A stretch of DNA of 64,000 nucleotides from Morella rubra. Its lineage: Eukaryota; Streptophyta; Magnoliopsida; Fagales; Myricaceae. Position numbers and translations under genes: made by a program. Below are positions 59,384 through 64,000 of this stretch, piece by piece. The notes beneath the pieces are model-generated. The model saw nothing but the letters and a program-made list of their open reading frames with translations. It was not told where the DNA came from and did no database searches. How positions within the stretch are numbered: position 1 is the first letter of the stretch; every line of letters begins with the position of its first letter. The stretch lies in NCBI GenBank assembly GCA_003952965.2, contig CM025852.1, positions 17,281,668 through 17,345,667 of the forward strand, given 5' to 3'.

Positions 59384-59949
59384 GAGAATGTGTCCTTCCC
59401 TCGAACACACGATTCCCTTGTTTAGAAATTCTGAAACATGTTTGGATGCCGAGTTTGCTCTCAGTTCCTCTTATTGGCGGTCCAGCGTTGACCACGTAAT
59501 CAAAGCTTAATCAACAGTCTCCAATAAGCCACGTCTATGACTCACGTATTCTGCAATGCCACCCACTCTTCACCTAACCCCTCTCTTCTCCACTATGCCC
59601 AACTCTCCAATCACCATAAATAGCATCCCTGTCGTTTGCCCCTGCTAAAGCCACTCTCTCTGTCGATCTCTTGCCTACAAAACACAACATGCACCACAAG
59701 ACATAAGCCAGAAGGAGATTATAAGCAGGCCACTCCTAGACCTTGAATGCAATTGGGGACGTACGCATAGGCATTATGAGACAGTTCCCCCCGTATTAAA
59801 TATATACCTTCTAGCTTTCAACCTTGCAGAGTCGGACTTGAAGCGATTCCCAATTGGTTTGTATGAATAGTATGGCTAGGTGTTACAAGAATACCCCACA
59901 TCCACCAATGTATTTGTCATATATAACACAGTGACATATATGTCTTAAT

Positions 59950-61247
59950 TTATTATTTTTTTTATTTAATCAAAACCCCTTTATTCCAAAACAAAACCCT
60001 AAAGAGGGTCAGTATTAACATACAACTAGGATAAATCCAAAGAAAGCTCAAAACAACGGAGATTGTCCACTAAACTGAATTTAACGGCGGCCCAACGAGC
60101 AAGGTAGTGCACTAAAACATTTGCACCTCTATAGACATGATCAGCCTGCCAACTTAGGAACCGTTGGCCAATATCATGAATCTCAAACACAGCAGGATGA
60201 ATACCTCACTCAAAAGATTGTGGCCAAGCCTGGATAGCTTTAATTACCAGCTCAAAGTCACCCTCTAAAAGAACCACACGAAAACCTTTTTCTTCGGCAA
60301 GCTCCATTCCCAATTTAGCCGCATAAGCATCACCAACTACCGGTTCCAGAGCTTCAATTTGCTTGACAACTGCACCAAGAACAGTACCCTGAAAATCACG
60401 AGCAATGGCAGCAATGATAGCAAAACAATCTCGGACTGCGACTTCCACGTTAATCTTGAGTTTGGCGTTAGGAGGAGGCTGCCATACATGGACTAGAGAC
60501 AGTTGAATCTTCTTTCGCCATGCATGCCAATGCTCCCAACTCAACAGACGAACGCGACGAGCAGTCTCTCCCATAGTGAGTCTCTTGCCTCCATGCGCAA
60601 TCTGGTTCCTAGCAGCCCATACCAAATCGATTGCATTTGCTGCAAAAAATTGAAACAAATGTTGATCCTCCATGGGAATACCGATCGATTGATGAGGGTG
60701 TAAGATAGACGGAATCCAATCTTCTACAGAACCAGTCCCAAAGGCCACAATATTCAACTGCCATGGAGACTCATTCCACACCGATCTGCTGTAGGGACAA
60801 AACAACAAGAGATGATGCAAGGATTCGGCATGTTCACCACACAAGTCATATAACAAGTGCTCTTCTCACTGCTGCTGATCTCCTAACGAGAAGCCACCTT
60901 CTGTTTTGTCTGAAAAATATTCCAAACGGTCTTCCACAAGAGTAATTTAGTCGGTCATGCAATTTAAGCCTTCACAGATCACGCCATTGAGAAGATTGGA
61001 GAGGGGAAGTAGCAAGACATCTATGCTTCACTAAAGCCCGGTGAACAAACTTCACACTGAATTCTCCCGATGACTCCAACGGCCAAAACAAAGAATCACT
61101 CCCCCCAACACCAGTAAGCGGCAATCTTTTTTTCTTTTTTCTTTTTAATATGGTATCAATGTTAGGTGACAAGCTTTTCTGCAAGGAATAATTCATATGA
61201 CTAGCTACTGATCTACAGCGCGGATGAATCTTAAGCTTTGTCCCCAA
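59950..61247 (-). pseudogene. LINE remnant: zf-RVT and RNase H domains, 3' end
   Basis: Upstream part (61247-60975): SLFWPLESSGEFSVKFVHRALV, the start of the zinc-binding RT-associated region (zf-RVT). After stops and frame changes, 60856-60206 reads MLYDLCGEHAESLHHLLLFCPYSRSVW (CxxC...HxxxxC zf-RVT), a linker, LKINVEVAVRDCFAIIAAIARD, GDAYAAKLGMELAEEKGF, VVLLEGDFELVIKAI. One in-frame TGA follows at 60205-60207, then the same frame continues with HVYRGANVLVHYLARWAAVKF, the last RNase H motif. The 3'UTR-like tail ends in an A/T-rich run near 59950-59975. No reverse transcriptase core in the window. Confidence 0.8.
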
Positions 61248-61526
61248 TTAGGAAAGGAAAAACTAGACATATTTGGTTTCAAGGCTATTGATTAGATAAA
61301 TATAATACTTGAAGACTCAATCATCACCAAATATAATTGAGAATAACATCTTTGAGAAAGGCCTAACTAGCCCAACATATGAACCTCCTGTCTTGATAAA
61401 CAGGAAAGGGCAATGGCCACACTATACTAGTAGGTTAAAGATAATTTCCTTGCCCTAATTTGCACCATTTTTTCCCAAAAAATAGAAATTATAATGAAGC
61501 CTCACCAGAACCACTTTTTCTCTTCC

Positions 61527-62050
61527 ATTACAAAAAAAAAAAAAAAAAACTTCTAATTGCGGTCGGCAAACACTATTAAAGTCCCAAAAAACGCCGTTAA
61601 CTTTTTACCTGCATTTTTTTAGCGGCATTTGTGCACGCCGCTATATATGCGTCGAGAGAGGTTTTAGCGGTGTTTCTTGCAAATGCTAGTGCAAAATGTG
61701 ACCTATAGCGGCGGTCACATTGCAACGGTCCAAACCACTGCTATTGGCTCGAAGCGCGTTTTTGTATTTTTTGGCAACGTTTCCCTAAAACGCCACTACA
61801 AGTCTTTTGCAGCATTTAGAAACCACCACTATAGACCAATCTGTTGCGGCATTTTAGAAAGCACCACTAAATCTTTTTTTTCCTAGCGTTTCGTAAACGT
61901 CACTATAGCTCACTTTTCGGTAGCGTTTAAAAAACACCGCTATAGCTCGATTTTGTCCTGTGTTTAAATATCTACAGTAGCGTTTTCTGACCAACGCTAA
62001 AAACATGTGCGTTTTTTTTTTGTATGCGCCAGTGTTTTTAAAAATACCAC
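61527..62050. repeat. Probable CACTA-type transposon terminal region with subterminal repeats
   Basis: A cattacaaaaaaaa stretch, close to the CACTA terminus cactacaagaaaaa, is followed by about ten short units of the type gcggcgttt / cgccgctata in both orientations, spaced 30-60 bp. Dense subterminal repeats of this kind typify plant CACTA (En/Spm) elements. No second terminus in the window, so the element would extend to the right edge or beyond. Confidence 0.45.
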
Positions 62051-62307
62051 TAAATCAAGCTACGTACAATTGTGTAAAAACCTGCATTTTTTCCTATATT
62101 TTCCTGTAATACAAATTTCAATTGATTGATGTAAAAAGATAAAAAGATGTGTAATAAAACAAAATATATTACATCATTGACTAAATAACCACGTCTCACA
62201 AGTTTTGCAAACCATATCTAACCACGTCTTATAAATAATAAACTAAAAGTTTCTAAGTAGTCCAAAAAGTAACAAGTAATAACATTTAACAAGAAATAAC
62301 TATAACT

Positions 62308-62382
62308 TTAATCCTTAACAGCTCTAGCACCATCTACAACAGCACTATCTACACCATCATCACTAGCACCAGCATTGGTTGC
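62308..62382 (-). other. Possible last exon of a transposon protein
   Basis: The minus strand reads ATNAGASDDGVDSAVVDGARAVKD and stops, preceded by a possible acceptor region. A Gly/Asp/Ala-rich tail near a CACTA-like terminus would suit the last exon of an element-encoded protein, but nothing upstream on that strand confirms it. Confidence 0.2.
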
Positions 62383-64000
62383 AATTGAAATATTGAAAAA
62401 TTAACAAATAATAATATTTTGAACAAAGATAAAAATTAATAAATACAAACACAAGAGCTTAGTACACACTTAAGGACAAAAGTATCTTACCATCAAATGT
62501 TACACAGTGAAGGAGTAACATATATTTTTTTTTTTCCATATTTTCCCAATCTATAATTAGTCCATTTGTTAATCATATATGAGATTATAGAGCATCAGAA
62601 TAAAATACAAAATAACACAAAAGGTTGAGTGTCCTTTCTGAAATAGGAGATAAATTCCCAATGTTTTACCAAAGCCCTAGGGAAATTGGTGTAATTACTT
62701 TTCTCAAAGGAAAAAAAAAAAACGCAAAACATTCAAGGATATTTTTTCTAGAATATTGTAGTTTTCAAAACATGGGAATACTTTGCCACCATCTAGCAAG
62801 GTGACAAGTATTTTTTGTGATGAATTTCAGAGAGACCTACTTAAGTACTGATGTGCACATAGATACACACAGCTATATAGAGGTTCATAAGTATGTCCAT
62901 GAATGTGCATGTGTGTAGGTAGAACAATTTTTTATTTGAATCTTCAAGCAAAAAGATGTCATACAGAGATCCTAATGATAGTGAACATATATAGATGATC
63001 AAGAATTAAAATACTTAAGTAGGTCAAGATGGACATGATATACGAACTTGATAATCGTATCCTCTGAAATAAATCACCATGCCTTTATTCAAACAATAAT
63101 CTAAGCAATGCACATACTATTCTTGATAAACGCCTTAATGTAATCCCCAAATATAAGATTTATCTTTGTGGAACGAACACAATTTTGCAAGGACTATCCG
63201 GAAATCTATTTTGGAATCTAATAGCCTAAAAGACATTGAAATCCGGCACTTGTGGATGTAAATATGATCGTGTTAATAATGCTTGTCCATAGTAATTGCA
63301 GATTACAGAAAATTTTAATAAGACTTCCTGTTTTTTGGTTTGGCTCAAGGCATTTTAAGGATAACAATAAATAAATACAAACACGATCATATTTACATCC
63401 TTCCGTGTGATCCAAATACTATCCATGCATTAGTTGTTACAGTGTTTGTGGCCAGAGATGCGTGAATGGAGTTCTGACATTATTAGAATTCTCTTGTGGC
63501 ACTTAGCAAGACATTCACAGTGAAAAAGAAAAATGGGAAGCTTTGAAAGGCATGGGATGGAAGCAAAGTTATTTATAATGTGGCTTCTTAGGGTGCAATT
63601 GCTATAGGGTAGGTTTGATTATGTTCTCTCTTGCATTTTTGTTTGCTCTCCTCCTACATCTTGGGCTTCTACTTATTATTTTTAGGTTGAAAAAGAAAGA
63701 AATAAGAAGTGCTATATTTTTTTTTCTTTGCTTATAGGATTGTCTATCTACTGATGATTTCTTTCCTTCTTTTTTTTTTGGTTCTCTCCTTAGGATATAC
63801 CAAAATCCTATGATTCTAAGGGTTGCAACTAATGCCTTCTGAACGTCTTGTTAAGTTATATCAAAGCTTTTCTAATTTTCCTGTGGTGCATAGAGAAAAG
63901 TTATATCTATTGTGTTGATTGACCACTCATTGATTAATTTCTTGTTAATTCTTAATTGGCTAAAATATAACCTAGGGTTTAACTTTTTCTTGAAAATGCT
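62383..64000. other. AT-rich region to the right edge
   Basis: No gene or RNA recognised. It holds one 21-bp perfect inverted repeat (listed separately) and several long T runs. Confidence 0.5.
63254..63400. repeat. 21-bp perfect inverted repeat with 105-bp loop
   Basis: The 21 bases at 63254-63274 (ggatgtaaatatgatcg...) are the exact complement of 63380-63400. Pairing does not extend beyond the 21 bp on either side. Confidence 0.9.

Larger units (their letters stand above)
56532..59940. other. RHM upstream region and AT-rich intergenic DNA
   Basis: The first 230 bp are GC-richer and likely RHM promoter (cacgtga at 56758-56764 is a G-box-like site). The rest is AT-rich with TA runs near 58783 and 58851. 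No gene recognised; the ORF 59125-59499 has no domain. Confidence 0.5.

Noticed and set aside
59740..59870. Possible miRNA-like hairpin around caattgggga and ttcccaattgg
   Set aside because: Only about 9 bp pair, with no extended stem, and no known miRNA sequence was recognised.
1..64000. CRISPR arrays, bacterial operons or a novel prokaryotic-type system
   Set aside because: The sequence is plant nuclear DNA with spliced genes; no regular spacer-repeat array or operon structure is present.
1..64000. tRNA, rRNA or organelle-derived insertions
   Set aside because: None was recognised by eye; a tRNA or organelle-genome search could still find short ones.

Overview
The window is nuclear DNA from a flowering plant, probably a eudicot; the species cannot be named from sequence alone. 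The evidence is split genes with GT-AG introns whose products are plant-specific or plant-typed (a class I trehalose-phosphate synthase with its plant C-terminal tail, the trifunctional UDP-rhamnose synthase RHM, an At1g01500-like protein, a plant STE20-like kinase). The intergenic DNA is AT-rich and full of transposon remains (hAT, Mutator-like, LINE, MITEs, probably CACTA).

Layout. 1-2.7 kb: the first two coding exons of a STE20/BLUS1-like Ser/Thr kinase on the minus strand, running off the left edge. 6.46-7.25 kb: a single-exon At1g01500-like gene, minus strand. 12.09-16.46 kb: a hAT element of about 4.4 kb with recognisable terminal inverted repeats, telomere-facing subterminal motifs, a broken transposase and a perfect 44-bp palindrome in one arm. 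16.46-18.13 kb: a remnant of a MuDR-type Mutator element lying against it. 18.13-21.55 kb: a near-identical tandem duplication whose second copy carries pieces of the sequence lying just beyond its own right end. 21.5-34.9 kb: gene-poor DNA with MITEs, an RNase H fragment of a LINE and an isolated 5'UTR-like CT-rich stretch. 34.9-50.5 kb: a complete TPS1-type gene, 17 coding exons, 941 codons plus stop, plus strand. 52.4-53.0 kb: a LINE 3' end. 53.4-56.5 kb: an RHM gene on the minus strand with a TATA box, a 5'UTR intron and a one-base frameshift in the N-terminal domain. 56.5-64 kb: AT-rich DNA, a second longer LINE remnant and a probable CACTA terminal region.

The four host genes are not a functional cluster. 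TPS1 (trehalose-6-phosphate signalling from UDP-glucose) and RHM (UDP-glucose to UDP-rhamnose) share a substrate, but their adjacency is not evidence of co-regulation. I found no unknown biological system. The most unusual structures are the mosaic tandem duplication, the perfect palindrome inside the hAT element, and the frameshift that would disable an otherwise intact RHM gene.
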